This document shows, piece by piece, positions 23,314 to 31,454 of a DNA stretch of 36,140 nucleotides. Made by a program: the position numbers and the translations under genes. How positions within the stretch are numbered: the stretch's first letter is position 1; every line of letters begins with the position of its first letter. The stretch is from Arcicella sp043769985 (GTDB taxonomy: Bacteria > Bacteroidota > Bacteroidia > Cytophagales > Spirosomataceae), in assembly GCA_043769985.1 (NCBI GenBank), contig JAYVIV010000108.1, positions 1 to 36,140 of the forward strand, given 5' to 3'. The notes beneath the pieces were generated by a model. It was not told the DNA's origin, did no database searches, and saw only the letters and a program-made list of their open reading frames with translations.

Positions 23314-23350
23314 TCATTCTATCAATCTATCATTCACTCATTCTATCATT
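23314..23350. repeat. Degenerate ATCA/TTCA short-unit repeat
   Basis: The 44 bases between the GT4 and methyltransferase genes are built from units such as TCATTCTATCA, ATCTATCATTCACTCA and TCATTCTATCATT. Likely a slippage-prone spacer. No promoter is recognised in it. Confidence 0.5.
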
Positions 23351-23357
23351 GCATTAT

Positions 23358-24005
23358 ATGGATTTTTTACCAAAAAATATCAACGATTATTCCGAAAATC
23401 ATACTTCGCCCGAAAATGATTTATTAGCACGTCTCAACCGTGAAACGCACGCTAAAATATTGAATTCCAGAATGTTATCTGGTCATTTGCAAGGGAGAGT
23501 TTTAGCGATGTTTTCTCAAATGATGTGTCCTAAATATATTCTCGAAATCGGAACTTATACAGGTTATTCGGCGCTTTGTTTAGCAGAAGGATTAGGAGAT
23601 AATGGCAAAATTATCACCATCGACGTTAATGAAGAATTAGAATCCTTCACCCGTGGATTCTTTAATAAATCGAAGTTTTCAGATAAAATTGACTATCGAA
23701 TTGGCGATGCAGGCGAAATTATTCCAACGCTTATTGAAACTTTTGATTTGGTCTTTATTGATGCAGACAAAATGAATTACCAGAAATATTATGATTTAGT
23801 TTTTGACAAGGTGAAAGTAGGCGGGTATATTATTTCCGACAACGTGCTTTGGAGTGGTAAAGTTGCCGATATTCAAGCAGATAAGAAGATTGATAAAGAC
23901 ACGCAGAATCTTTTGAATTTCAACAAAATGTGTCACGATGACCCCAGAACTGAAAATATTCTAATGCCAATAAGAGATGGATTAATGATTTCGAGGGTGC
24001 TTTGA
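23358..24005 (+). CDS. Class I SAM-dependent O-methyltransferase
   Basis: 215 residues from the ATG at 23358; a TTG three codons upstream is less likely. It belongs to the O-methyltransferase family 3 (catechol-O-methyltransferase-like). SAM-binding motif I is ILEIGTYTGYSALCLAEGL, motif II IITIDVNEELESF, then GDAGEIIPTLIETFDLVFID and the metal-binding ADKMNYQKYYD and ISDNVLWSG. The end (MPIRDGLMISRVL) is typical of bacterial members. These enzymes methylate catechols, coenzyme-A-linked phenolics or tRNA uridines (TrmR-like); the substrate here is unknown. It may be co-transcribed with the GT4 gene across the short repeat spacer. Confidence 0.9.
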   Translation: MDFLPKNINDYSENHTSPENDLLARLNRETHAKILNSRMLSGHLQGRVLAMFSQMMCPKYILEIGTYTGYSALCLAEGLGDNGKIITIDVNEELESFTRGFFNKSKFSDKIDYRIGDAGEIIPTLIETFDLVFIDADKMNYQKYYDLVFDKVKVGGYIISDNVLWSGKVADIQADKKIDKDTQNLLNFNKMCHDDPRTENILMPIRDGLMISRVL

Positions 24006-24015
24006 GGTATTAAAG

Positions 24016-24108
24016 TAGACCACGGATGGAACGAATTTTGCAGATTTACACGAATAGATATTGAAAAAAATCGTGTAAATCTGTAAAATCCGTTTAATCT
24101 GTGGTCTA
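24016..24108. repeat. Palindromic repeat of the TAGACCAC family
   Basis: The ends TAGACCAC (24016) and GTGGTCTA (to 24108) are complementary, and an inner perfect 13-bp inverted repeat (CAGATTTACACGA at 24041-24053 with 24071-24083) lies between. It sits between two convergent genes and may serve as their bidirectional terminator. The same family occurs at 26742-27006. Confidence 0.85.
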
Positions 24109-24116
24109 ATTATTTC

Positions 24117-26558
24117 TTACCACTTATAAGCCACCGTCATTGATGCCATTCTTGGGGCAATTGGGTTCACAGAATTATCATCGTGGACGTTATAACTCAT
24201 TTGATTTAACAAGTTTGAAACCTTAGCACGGATGGAGAATTTTGTGAAATTATATCCAGCACTTGCATCAATTTGCGTGAAGGCGTTGATTGGAATTAGT
24301 TTGAATACATCATTATTAATCGTTAATCGAGTTGAACGTCCTGCCTGTCTCTCGCCAAAATACATGGCGGTCAATCCCAAATTCAAGCCCTTTAATTTTG
24401 TATCTGAAAAAGTGTAATAAACACTCGCATTAGCGGTATGGTTTGGATTATACCTCAACAAACTTCCTTCTATAAAAATGTTACTTCTTGTATATTTTGT
24501 CTCATTGAAACTATACCCAGCCATTAACGAAAACCCCAAAAATGGCTTACTTTTTAAGTCCACTTCCACACCTTGACTTGTCACCTCTCCTGCTAACTCT
24601 CTGATGTTGGAATTGGTGTTTCCATTTGCTAAGCTCGTTTGAGCCAAGTTACTATTCACAATTTGGTAAGCCGTAATGTTTGCAGAAAGCAATCCATTCA
24701 ACAACTCATTTTTCATCCCAACTTCAAACTGATTGATGAACGAAGGAGGCAACGCATTTCCAGTAACATCAACGCCCGTATTAATCGTGAAAGAATTTGA
24801 ATAACTACTGAAAATTGACATCATTTTTGTTGGTTGATATACCAATCCAAAACGTGGCGTGAAAGCTCCATCAAAGGTATTTGTCTCCACTGTTTTGTTT
24901 GTTGAAACCGTCAGAACGCTACTTTTTGTATCTTGGTAACTATAACGAACGCCCGCTAAAAACTTCAATTTATCAGAAAAATTGACTAAATCTTGTACAT
25001 AAAAACCAACACGATTAATAGGTGCATTCGTGATTGTATTCTGTTTTAAAGTAGGAATATCGGTTCTTGAAATAAACAAAATTGGTTGATAAATATTCGT
25101 TGAATCGTATTTCGTTAAAGAAACATAAGCCGTAGTTTGGGTTTTATATTGGTCAAAATCTGAGCCAATTAAAACATTGTGCCCAACGTTTCCAGTCTTG
25201 AATTGACCCGTTAAATCCACTTGTCCCATCAAATATTTTTCTTCGACTTGTGAACGTTGAATGCCACGAATCCACTTGCCTGATGTTGCTATAAAGTTGG
25301 TACTGTTTGGACGAAGATTCGAGAATAAATCACTTTCATAAGCACGGTAAGCACCCGTTCCTGTAAGTTTCCAAGCATTATTTAATTGATGTGAGATGGT
25401 CAAGTTTGCTGATTTTTGAACAATGTCAAAGTATGACCAATTTACCCCTAAAAAACGTTCACGAGGAACATCGGCAATGGCATAATTCACCGCACCCGTT
25501 CCAAAATCTGCCGTTCTATGGTCTTTTAGGTAGTCGCCTTCCAACAAAATTTCTGTATTTTTGCTTAATTTGAACAGTAAAGAAGGATTCACATAAACAC
25601 GCTCAGAATTAACATTCTCACGAAAGCTATTGCCTTTTTCATACGTTCCGTTGATTCTATAAGCCACTTTTTTACTGTCAAAAACGTTTCCGTATAAATC
25701 CAAAGTTGGCTTATAAAAATCAAAACTTCCCACTCGCATTGAAACTGACCCGCCTGATTCAAATTTTGGTTTTTTCGTAACTAAATTCAAAATTCCACCC
25801 GCTGCCACGTTTCCAAACAAAATCGCTGAACTTCCTTTCATAATTTCAACTCGCTCCACAGAAGACATTTCTGGAATGGTTCCGTTAAAATATCTGGCTC
25901 CGTTTTTAAAAGTATTTGAACTTCCGAACGCAAAACCACGCCCCGCAATTTCCTCCTGATAACCACCCGAATTACCCATGATATAAATTCCGTTGGCATT
26001 CATCAACGCATCACTCAAACGCAACACTTGCTGACGTTCTAAAACGGTGCGATCTATCGTGGCAACTGATTGCGGCAAATCCATCGGCTTAATGGCAATT
26101 TTTCCGATGGTAACCGTTCTTTCATTGGCAGATTGTATGCCCGAAACCGTCACTTCCGAAAGTTCATTAGTTGATTCAACCATTTGAAAATCAGCAATAT
26201 AGGTATTTTTGTCTGTAACCTCAATTAGTTTTTCTTGGGTTTTCAGACCAACAAATTTCACGATTAGCGTATAGCTTCCCGCATTGATATTTTTGATTAA
26301 ATATTCCCCATCTTCATTAGAGGTAGTTCCGTATTTTGAATCCTTCAACGTGATGTTCACAAACTGCAAACCTTCACCATCTTTGTTCGTAATTTTCCCT
26401 TTAATGTTTCTTTCAAGAATATTATCTTCTGACATAAAAATCGTGGATTTAACAGAATTTATGGATTGATTTAACCCAATATTTTGAGCATTAGCCGTAA
26501 AATTAAATGCTGTGATGGCTATATATAAAAAACAGGTACATTGGATAAATTTTTTCAT
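24117..26558 (-). CDS. TonB-dependent siderophore-type receptor
   Basis: 813 residues with a signal peptide (KKFIQCTCFLYIAITAFNFT, then ANA). Next comes an N-terminal CarboxypepD_reg-like domain (about residues 50-125: GKITNKDGEGLQFVNITLKD, then NEDGEYLIKNINAG). The plug domain then carries the features of the siderophore receptor group: DLPQSVATIDRTVLERQQVL, the GRGFAFGSSNTFKNGARYFN segment and VERVEIMKGSSAILFGNVAA followed by GGILNLVTKKP. The rest is a long beta-barrel ending in MASMTVAYKW. It imports an iron-siderophore or similar complex across the outer membrane using TonB-ExbBD. Upstream lie Fur-box-like palindromes, consistent with iron-dependent repression. Confidence 0.93.
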   Translation of the reverse strand: MKKFIQCTCFLYIAITAFNFTANAQNIGLNQSINSVKSTIFMSEDNILERNIKGKITNKDGEGLQFVNITLKDSKYGTTSNEDGEYLIKNINAGSYTLIVKFVGLKTQEKLIEVTDKNTYIADFQMVESTNELSEVTVSGIQSANERTVTIGKIAIKPMDLPQSVATIDRTVLERQQVLRLSDALMNANGIYIMGNSGGYQEEIAGRGFAFGSSNTFKNGARYFNGTIPEMSSVERVEIMKGSSAILFGNVAAGGILNLVTKKPKFESGGSVSMRVGSFDFYKPTLDLYGNVFDSKKVAYRINGTYEKGNSFRENVNSERVYVNPSLLFKLSKNTEILLEGDYLKDHRTADFGTGAVNYAIADVPRERFLGVNWSYFDIVQKSANLTISHQLNNAWKLTGTGAYRAYESDLFSNLRPNSTNFIATSGKWIRGIQRSQVEEKYLMGQVDLTGQFKTGNVGHNVLIGSDFDQYKTQTTAYVSLTKYDSTNIYQPILFISRTDIPTLKQNTITNAPINRVGFYVQDLVNFSDKLKFLAGVRYSYQDTKSSVLTVSTNKTVETNTFDGAFTPRFGLVYQPTKMMSIFSSYSNSFTINTGVDVTGNALPPSFINQFEVGMKNELLNGLLSANITAYQIVNSNLAQTSLANGNTNSNIRELAGEVTSQGVEVDLKSKPFLGFSLMAGYSFNETKYTRSNIFIEGSLLRYNPNHTANASVYYTFSDTKLKGLNLGLTAMYFGERQAGRSTRLTINNDVFKLIPINAFTQIDASAGYNFTKFSIRAKVSNLLNQMSYNVHDDNSVNPIAPRMASMTVAYKW

Positions 26559-26579
26559 TTTATTTCTATTTGGATTCTT

Positions 26580-26659
26580 TCTAAATAATGAACAAAACTA
26601 ATTATTATTTAGACTTAATACAAATAACGAATATAATTATTTAGAATGATTTTAAATAA
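26580..26659 (-). promoter_or_regulatory. Fur-box-like operator cluster of the TonB receptor gene
   Basis: A 23-bp palindrome at 26637-26659 has arms TTATTTA and TAAATAA around GAATGATTT, the pattern of Bacteroidota Fur boxes. A second inverted repeat has perfect 10-bp arms TCTAAATAAT (26580-26589) and ATTATTTAGA (26604-26613). ATTATTTAGA recurs at 26636-26645, 32 bases (three turns) on. The cluster lies 22-101 bases upstream of the receptor start. Fur binding is inferred. Confidence 0.55.
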
Positions 26660-26741
26660 ACTATGAAAAGTACAAGATTATGTGGGAAATATGAAGGAAT
26701 TATTTCGTTTGGGAAGATATTGACACCGATTATGTTTAGAA

Positions 26742-27006
26742 TAGACCACAGATGAAACTGATGCGACAGATTTTCACTGATAAAATTTCGGAACTATATA
26801 CTTATTGTCACAAGTCAAAATACCCCTATCCCAAACCGAGCGTCGGTCGCCCTTTCCCCTTGAAGGGAAAGGGCTTTACACACTCGTTAGGGAAGTCCTT
26901 CCCTTCAAGGGGAAGGATTTAGGATGAGGTGCGATATTAATTATATACTTCCGTAAAATTTTAAAAATCCGTGTAAATTCGTTAAATCTCTATAATCCGT
27001 GGTCTA
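26742..27006. repeat. Second TAGACCAC-family palindrome, interrupted by another repeat
   Basis: Starts TAGACCACAGATG (26742) and ends ATCCGTGGTCTA (27006), as in the copy at 24016-24108, but is about 265 bases long instead of 93. Inside, CGGAACTATATA near 26792 pairs with TATATACTTCCG (near 26943). The centre is occupied by a GC-rich hairpin pair of a different repeat family. This element and the Fur-like sites together fill the 457-base gap between the receptor and the Omp85-like gene. Confidence 0.75.
26850..26917. repeat. GC-rich double hairpin nested in the TAGACCAC repeat
   Basis: CCCTTTCCC...GGGAAAGGG (26850-26873) and a second hairpin with TCCTTCCC and GGGGAAGGA arms (about 26896-26917) are themselves inverse copies of each other. 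The flanks (CCCCTATCCC before, GATGAGGTG after) resemble the CCTCACCCC family at 30568 and 36092. Confidence 0.7.
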
Positions 27007-27015
27007 ATAAAACGC

Positions 27016-28275
27016 TTAAAAATTTTCGTTTAAACCAAAAGAAAAACCTTTTGAACCGCCTTGCCCGATGCCGTAATCAATGGTCAAATTTGTTTTTGCG
27101 TGTTTGTTTAATTTTACTCGTAAACCTGCACCGTAAGCAATATTTATTTTTTCAAATTTATTGGTAATTGGTTCAGAAAATGAAGCAAGGTTAGTAAATA
27201 TGACACCTCCTAAAAAGCGTTTTTTTGTAATATTAAAACGATATTCGGTTTCAAAATAAAGCGAATTTCTCCCTCTGAATCTTCCCTCGACGTATCCTCT
27301 ACCCGTTGAATTATTTACGTCCCAACCCGTGCTTGGTAAATCAAAATAGGGAGGGCTTCCTCCCAAAGTCAAGACATTATAAGTCCAAAAGGCCAAAACA
27401 TTACCCGATTTTCTGGTTAATGGAATAAAATATCTTAAATCAGTTGTAACAGACTGCCAATCAGAATCACTATCCAAAGCCTTTAAGTTTGCCCTTACCT
27501 GTACATTTGCATAAGCTCCTTCTGATGGATTATTACTATTTAAACGATTGTCATACTGGAAGTTAGCAGTAATTCCTGATGATTTTGAAGATTCCCCATA
27601 ACCATATCTCTGTAAATCAGTTTCTGAAATTGCGGGATTATTGGTCTGTGAAATATTTTTATGTATATCTAAATTATAGCCCACACCAACGAAGGTATTT
27701 TTGCCAATTTCTCGCATAATTACTTCGTAAACCCTTATCAGTGTATAGTTTACATTATTCAAATCTTCTAAGTTAGTGTTGCTCCCTAATCCGTAAGTAA
27801 AATTGGGGTATTTGTAATATCGAAAGTCGCCAAGAAGGTTATATTTTTCATTATTTAACCAAATATTGGATTGAAGGGTATTTAGGAATTGCTTATTTTG
27901 GGTGTACATATTCAACATTGAAATTGTTGAAATCTTTGCACCATTGCCTCTGTGCGTATAAAAGGACAGACTATTTACAACTCCCACCAAAAATCCTGAT
28001 ACTAAAGAATAACCTGGGTAAGCAACGGGAGTATAAAAAGGTCCAAGAGATTTTTTCTTAGTAGAATCTTCTTTGGCGATAGATTTCTTGGTGGAATCGC
28101 TTTCGGCAATTTCTTTTTTGGTAAAAATCATTCTGATAAAATCCTTAATATCCACTTGTTTTGACACATCATTGACAACACTTGTGGAATCCATCTTTGA
28201 ATTTTGTGCAAGAATTTGGGAATTATCAAGAACAAATAGAACGGTCAAAAAAGCAAGAATAAGTTTAAAATTCAA
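27016..28275 (-). CDS. Omp85/BamA-like outer-membrane beta-barrel protein
   Basis: 419 residues from a TTG start at 28275, the only start near a clean signal peptide (KLILAFLTVLFVLDNSQIL, then AQ); no in-frame ATG exists between it and an upstream stop. A short linker rich in DSTKK follows, and a barrel domain from about residue 80. The motif GRGYVEGRFRGRNSLYFETE near residue 325-345 corresponds to the conserved RGF/RGY loop-6 motif of Omp85 (surface antigen D15) barrels. The C-terminus ends SFGLNENF with the terminal aromatic typical of outer-membrane proteins. No POTRA domains are visible, so it is a short barrel-only member of unknown substrate, common in Bacteroidota. Confidence 0.8.
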   Translation of the reverse strand: MNFKLILAFLTVLFVLDNSQILAQNSKMDSTSVVNDVSKQVDIKDFIRMIFTKKEIAESDSTKKSIAKEDSTKKKSLGPFYTPVAYPGYSLVSGFLVGVVNSLSFYTHRGNGAKISTISMLNMYTQNKQFLNTLQSNIWLNNEKYNLLGDFRYYKYPNFTYGLGSNTNLEDLNNVNYTLIRVYEVIMREIGKNTFVGVGYNLDIHKNISQTNNPAISETDLQRYGYGESSKSSGITANFQYDNRLNSNNPSEGAYANVQVRANLKALDSDSDWQSVTTDLRYFIPLTRKSGNVLAFWTYNVLTLGGSPPYFDLPSTGWDVNNSTGRGYVEGRFRGRNSLYFETEYRFNITKKRFLGGVIFTNLASFSEPITNKFEKINIAYGAGLRVKLNKHAKTNLTIDYGIGQGGSKGFSFGLNENF

Positions 28276-28408
28276 TTTATTGGCGTGTTTTGAGCGATGA
28301 AACTACATCAAACGAAGTTCTAAAAATTCTATGCCACAAGAATTTTAGAATTATGAACAAATGATATATTATCCATGCTTTGAACTTTCAATAATCGCAT
28401 AAAAAAAT

Positions 28409-28442
28409 AAACCCTACGAAACGATTTTGCTCATAGGGTTTT
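28409..28442 (-). terminator. Terminator downstream of the PD-(D/E)XK gene
   Basis: AAACCCTA (28409-28416) pairs with TAGGGTTT (28434-28441) around a 17-base loop. Read on the minus strand the stem is followed by a T-rich run (TTTATTTTTTT). It lies 13 bases after the stop of the minus-strand gene at 28455. Confidence 0.65.
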
Positions 28443-28454
28443 ATTCAAGACAAA

Positions 28455-29288
28455 CTAAACTTTTTTGTTTTCGAGTTGTTTTATTATTTTTCGTAATTCT
28501 TCTAATTCTATATCTTTTTGTTCAATTACTGCTTCTTTTTGTTCAATAAGAATTTCCTTTTCTCGCAAAGCCCTATCCATCGACTCATCAAAGGTTTCTT
28601 CAATTCTTATTTGCTCTCGAACCTCATCACTTTCAGCAGCCATTGATAATCTTTTAAGAATCCTTTGAACATCTTCATCATCATTATCTGGATTAAACTT
28701 CAATAACCATTGGTTATCTTTATCAAATACCCATTTTTGATTAAAAATAGATAATATTCGTTCTAATTTACTTTTTGTTTCAGTTGGTAAATTTGGGATT
28801 TGAACGACAAAACAATCGTGACTAAGATTCTCAATAAAACTATCTTTTTGATTAATAATTTCACCCGTTGTTACGTCTTGATATTGCCTACCTATCTTCA
28901 GTACAGGACGATGAATACTCAAATCAAATCCTAATAAGTATATTGGAACAATTGGCAAAACGGTCTTAACACCATTTATTTCATCAATATTGCTGTAATT
29001 TGACCCCAGATAATGTCTAAATCTCATGATGTCAAAAGAATTATTGCTCTTTTGGAGTTCAATCAAAACCTTTCTTTTAGTACCATTCTTAGTTTTGATA
29101 ATGGCTTTAAAATCTAAACGAAAAACGGTTAGTAAATACTTATTTGAAAAGGTAGTTTGTTCCTGCGGTCTTACTTCCAGTTCTACTATTTCCTCTCCTA
29201 TAATTACAGAAATTAAACTTTTCGCAATGGTCAAATCTTCCATCAAAAACTTAAAAACTGTATCATATATGGGGTTTGCGATAATCAT
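28455..29288 (-). CDS. PD-(D/E)XK nuclease family protein (Rpn/transposase-related)
   Basis: 277 residues. Starts MIIANPIYDTVFKFLMED, the variant N-terminal signature of a second group of PD-(D/E)XK 'putative transposase' proteins (the 'NPIYDxVFKxLM' type, distinct from the KYINPFTDFGF copies). The catalytic pattern is Asp59 (FRLDFKA) followed by VLIELQKS with Glu77, Gln79 and Lys80. The middle part (VVQIPNLPTETKSKLERILS, then RILKRLSMAAESDEVREQIR) is family-typical. The last 45 residues are a heptad-like charged helix (EKEILIEQKEAVIEQKDIEL), probably a coiled coil. Lies after metG on the same strand, 59 bases away, and ends at a terminator. Function unknown; a mobile-DNA or recombination role is inferred from the family. 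Confidence 0.8.
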   Translation of the reverse strand: MIIANPIYDTVFKFLMEDLTIAKSLISVIIGEEIVELEVRPQEQTTFSNKYLLTVFRLDFKAIIKTKNGTKRKVLIELQKSNNSFDIMRFRHYLGSNYSNIDEINGVKTVLPIVPIYLLGFDLSIHRPVLKIGRQYQDVTTGEIINQKDSFIENLSHDCFVVQIPNLPTETKSKLERILSIFNQKWVFDKDNQWLLKFNPDNDDEDVQRILKRLSMAAESDEVREQIRIEETFDESMDRALREKEILIEQKEAVIEQKDIELEELRKIIKQLENKKV

Positions 29289-29347
29289 TTTTACAAATTT
29301 TAGGTTGTGAAATTCATATATCTTATGTACAAGTTACAAATTTAAAA

Positions 29348-31423
29348 CTACGCTACAATCCCGCCATTCCAAATCTTTTTATCAGGTTGAATGAAACTCA
29401 ATGAGCCGTTTTTGTCTTCCGCCATCAACACCATTCCTTCCGATTCCATGCCCATCATCTTTCGAGGTGCAAGATTCGCCAAGAACGTAACTTGCTGATT
29501 TATAATATTTTCTGGTTGAAAATGCTCGCCAATACCACTGAGAATTGTGCGTTCTTTTATACCATCGTTAATCGTTAATTTTAATAATTTCTTACTTTTC
29601 GCCACTTTCTCAGCCGCAATAATTGTCCCAATTCTGATGTCCATTTTTGAGAAATCATCGTATTGAATTTCCTCTTTTATGGGCGTTACTACTTTTCCTT
29701 CCAAAAGGTTTTGCTGTTTGGCATCTTCTAATTTTTTGACTTGGGCAGCAACCGTTTCTTCTTCCACTTTTTCAAATAATAAACCTATATTGGTGATAGG
29801 TTGTCCCTCCGATAATAAATCGGCACGACCAGCATCACTCCAAGTGAATTGATTGATATTCAGAATAGTACGCAATTTTTCAGCCGTAAATGGCAAGAAA
29901 GGTTCGCACAGAATGGAAAGATTTGCTGCAATTTGTAAGCCAATATTTAGAATCGTTCCTGTTCTTTCTACATCGGTTTTAATGACTTTCCACGGTTCAG
30001 TATCTGCCAAATATTTATTTCCCAAACGAGCCACATCCATCATCAAAGCCAAGGCTTCACGGAGTTTGAAATTGGCAATGGCATCACCAATTTTCGTTGG
30101 CATTTCTGCCAAAGTTGCTAAGGTTTGACGGTCAAAATCAGTCAAATCGCCCTGTTTTGGTACTTTTGATTCAAAATTCTTTTCCGTTAAAATAATTGCA
30201 CGATTCACAAAGTTTCCAAAAATTCCCACCAATTCTGAATTATTCCGAGTCTGAAAATCAGCCCACGTAAAATCCGCATCTTTGGTTTCAGGGGCTGATG
30301 CCGCCAAGACGTAACGCAAAATATCTTGTTTGCCTTCAAACTCAAGGAGATATTCGTGCAACCATACCGCCCAATTGCGAGAAGTGGAAATTTTATCACC
30401 TTCCAAATTCATAAATTCATTGGCTGGCACATTGTCGGCAACGATAAAACGTCCATCTGCCATGCACATCGCAGGGAAAATTAAGCAATGAAAAACGATG
30501 TTGTCTTTACCAATAAAATTGACCAAACGAGTCTCGGGGTCTTTCCAATACAGCTCCCAAGTATCAGCCTCACCCCCTGCCCCCTCTCCCTGCTGAGAGG
30601 GGGTATTTTGGAATAATTCCTTGGTCATAGAGATATAACCAATCGGTGCATCGAACCAAACGTACATTACTTTTCCTTCGGTATCGGGCAATGGAACTTT
30701 GATTCCCCAGTCCAGATCACGAGTCATGGCACGGGGTTTCAAGCCGTCGTTCAACCAAGATTTTACTTGCCCCAAAACATTGGTTTTCCACTCTGGATGG
30801 CTTTCAATGTACTTTTCAAGTTGCGGTTGCATTTTATCCAAAGGCAGATACCAGTTTTTGGTAGCTTTCTTGATAGGCTTTTCGCCACTCAAAGTCGAAC
30901 GTGGATTAATCAATTCTTCGGGTGAAAGGGTCGAACCGCAACGCTCGCATTGGTCACCAAAAGCGTTTTCATTTCCACATTTCGGGCAGGTTCCGATAAT
31001 GTATCGGTCAGCTAAGAAAGTCTTATTTTTCTCGTCGTAATATTGTTCAGTTGTCTCTTCTATGAATTGCCCTTTATCATAAATATTTTTGAAAATATCC
31101 TGCGACATTTCGTGGTGAACTTGGTTGGAAGTTCTTGAATAAATATCAAACGAAATTCCAAATTCCTCGAAAGAATCCTTGATAATTTTATAATATTTAT
31201 CAACTACTTCCTGTGGCGTTACCCCTTCTTTTTTTGCTTTAATGGTGATGGGTACACCGTGTTCATCCGTTCCTGAAATGAACTTAACGTCTTGTCCCGT
31301 CGAACGCAGATAACGCACATAAATGTCGGCAGGCAGGTAACACCCTGCAAGGTGTCCGATATGAATAGGTCCGTTGGCGTAAATTAAGGCTGCCGTTACG
31401 GTAGTTCTTTTGAAATTTGTCAT
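29348..31423 (-). CDS. metG: Methionine-tRNA ligase
   Basis: 691 residues from the ATG at 31423; a non-ATG start six codons earlier is less likely. The class I synthetase motif HIGH is present as GPIHIGHLAG near residue 17-26, and the KMSKS loop is the Bacteroidota variant GDKISTSRN. The zinc-binding insert has four cysteines (CPKCGNENAFGDQCERCG). The helical anticodon domain follows, and a C-terminal tRNA-binding EMAP-II-like domain begins near residue 585 (YDDFSKMDIRIGTIIAAEKV) and ends IWNGGIVA. Charges initiator and elongator tRNA-Met. Residues about 273-285 (TPSQQGEGAGGEA) are encoded by a palindromic repeat inserted in frame between the zinc region and the GKDNIVFH segment. Follows fic by 31 bases on the same strand. 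Confidence 0.97.
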   Translation of the reverse strand: MTNFKRTTVTAALIYANGPIHIGHLAGCYLPADIYVRYLRSTGQDVKFISGTDEHGVPITIKAKKEGVTPQEVVDKYYKIIKDSFEEFGISFDIYSRTSNQVHHEMSQDIFKNIYDKGQFIEETTEQYYDEKNKTFLADRYIIGTCPKCGNENAFGDQCERCGSTLSPEELINPRSTLSGEKPIKKATKNWYLPLDKMQPQLEKYIESHPEWKTNVLGQVKSWLNDGLKPRAMTRDLDWGIKVPLPDTEGKVMYVWFDAPIGYISMTKELFQNTPSQQGEGAGGEADTWELYWKDPETRLVNFIGKDNIVFHCLIFPAMCMADGRFIVADNVPANEFMNLEGDKISTSRNWAVWLHEYLLEFEGKQDILRYVLAASAPETKDADFTWADFQTRNNSELVGIFGNFVNRAIILTEKNFESKVPKQGDLTDFDRQTLATLAEMPTKIGDAIANFKLREALALMMDVARLGNKYLADTEPWKVIKTDVERTGTILNIGLQIAANLSILCEPFLPFTAEKLRTILNINQFTWSDAGRADLLSEGQPITNIGLLFEKVEEETVAAQVKKLEDAKQQNLLEGKVVTPIKEEIQYDDFSKMDIRIGTIIAAEKVAKSKKLLKLTINDGIKERTILSGIGEHFQPENIINQQVTFLANLAPRKMMGMESEGMVLMAEDKNGSLSFIQPDKKIWNGGIVA
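30568..30605. repeat. CCTCACCCC-family palindrome inside metG
   Basis: Plus-strand CCTCACCCCCTGCCCCCTCT continues into CCCTGCTGAGAGGGGG, giving a hairpin with CCCCCTCTC/GAGAGGGGG arms. It closely matches the element at 36092-36124 outside any gene. In metG it adds about 13 residues in frame. Confidence 0.85.
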
Positions 31424-31454
31424 TATTTTATGGATGAGCAAAAGCTCTTGTAAG

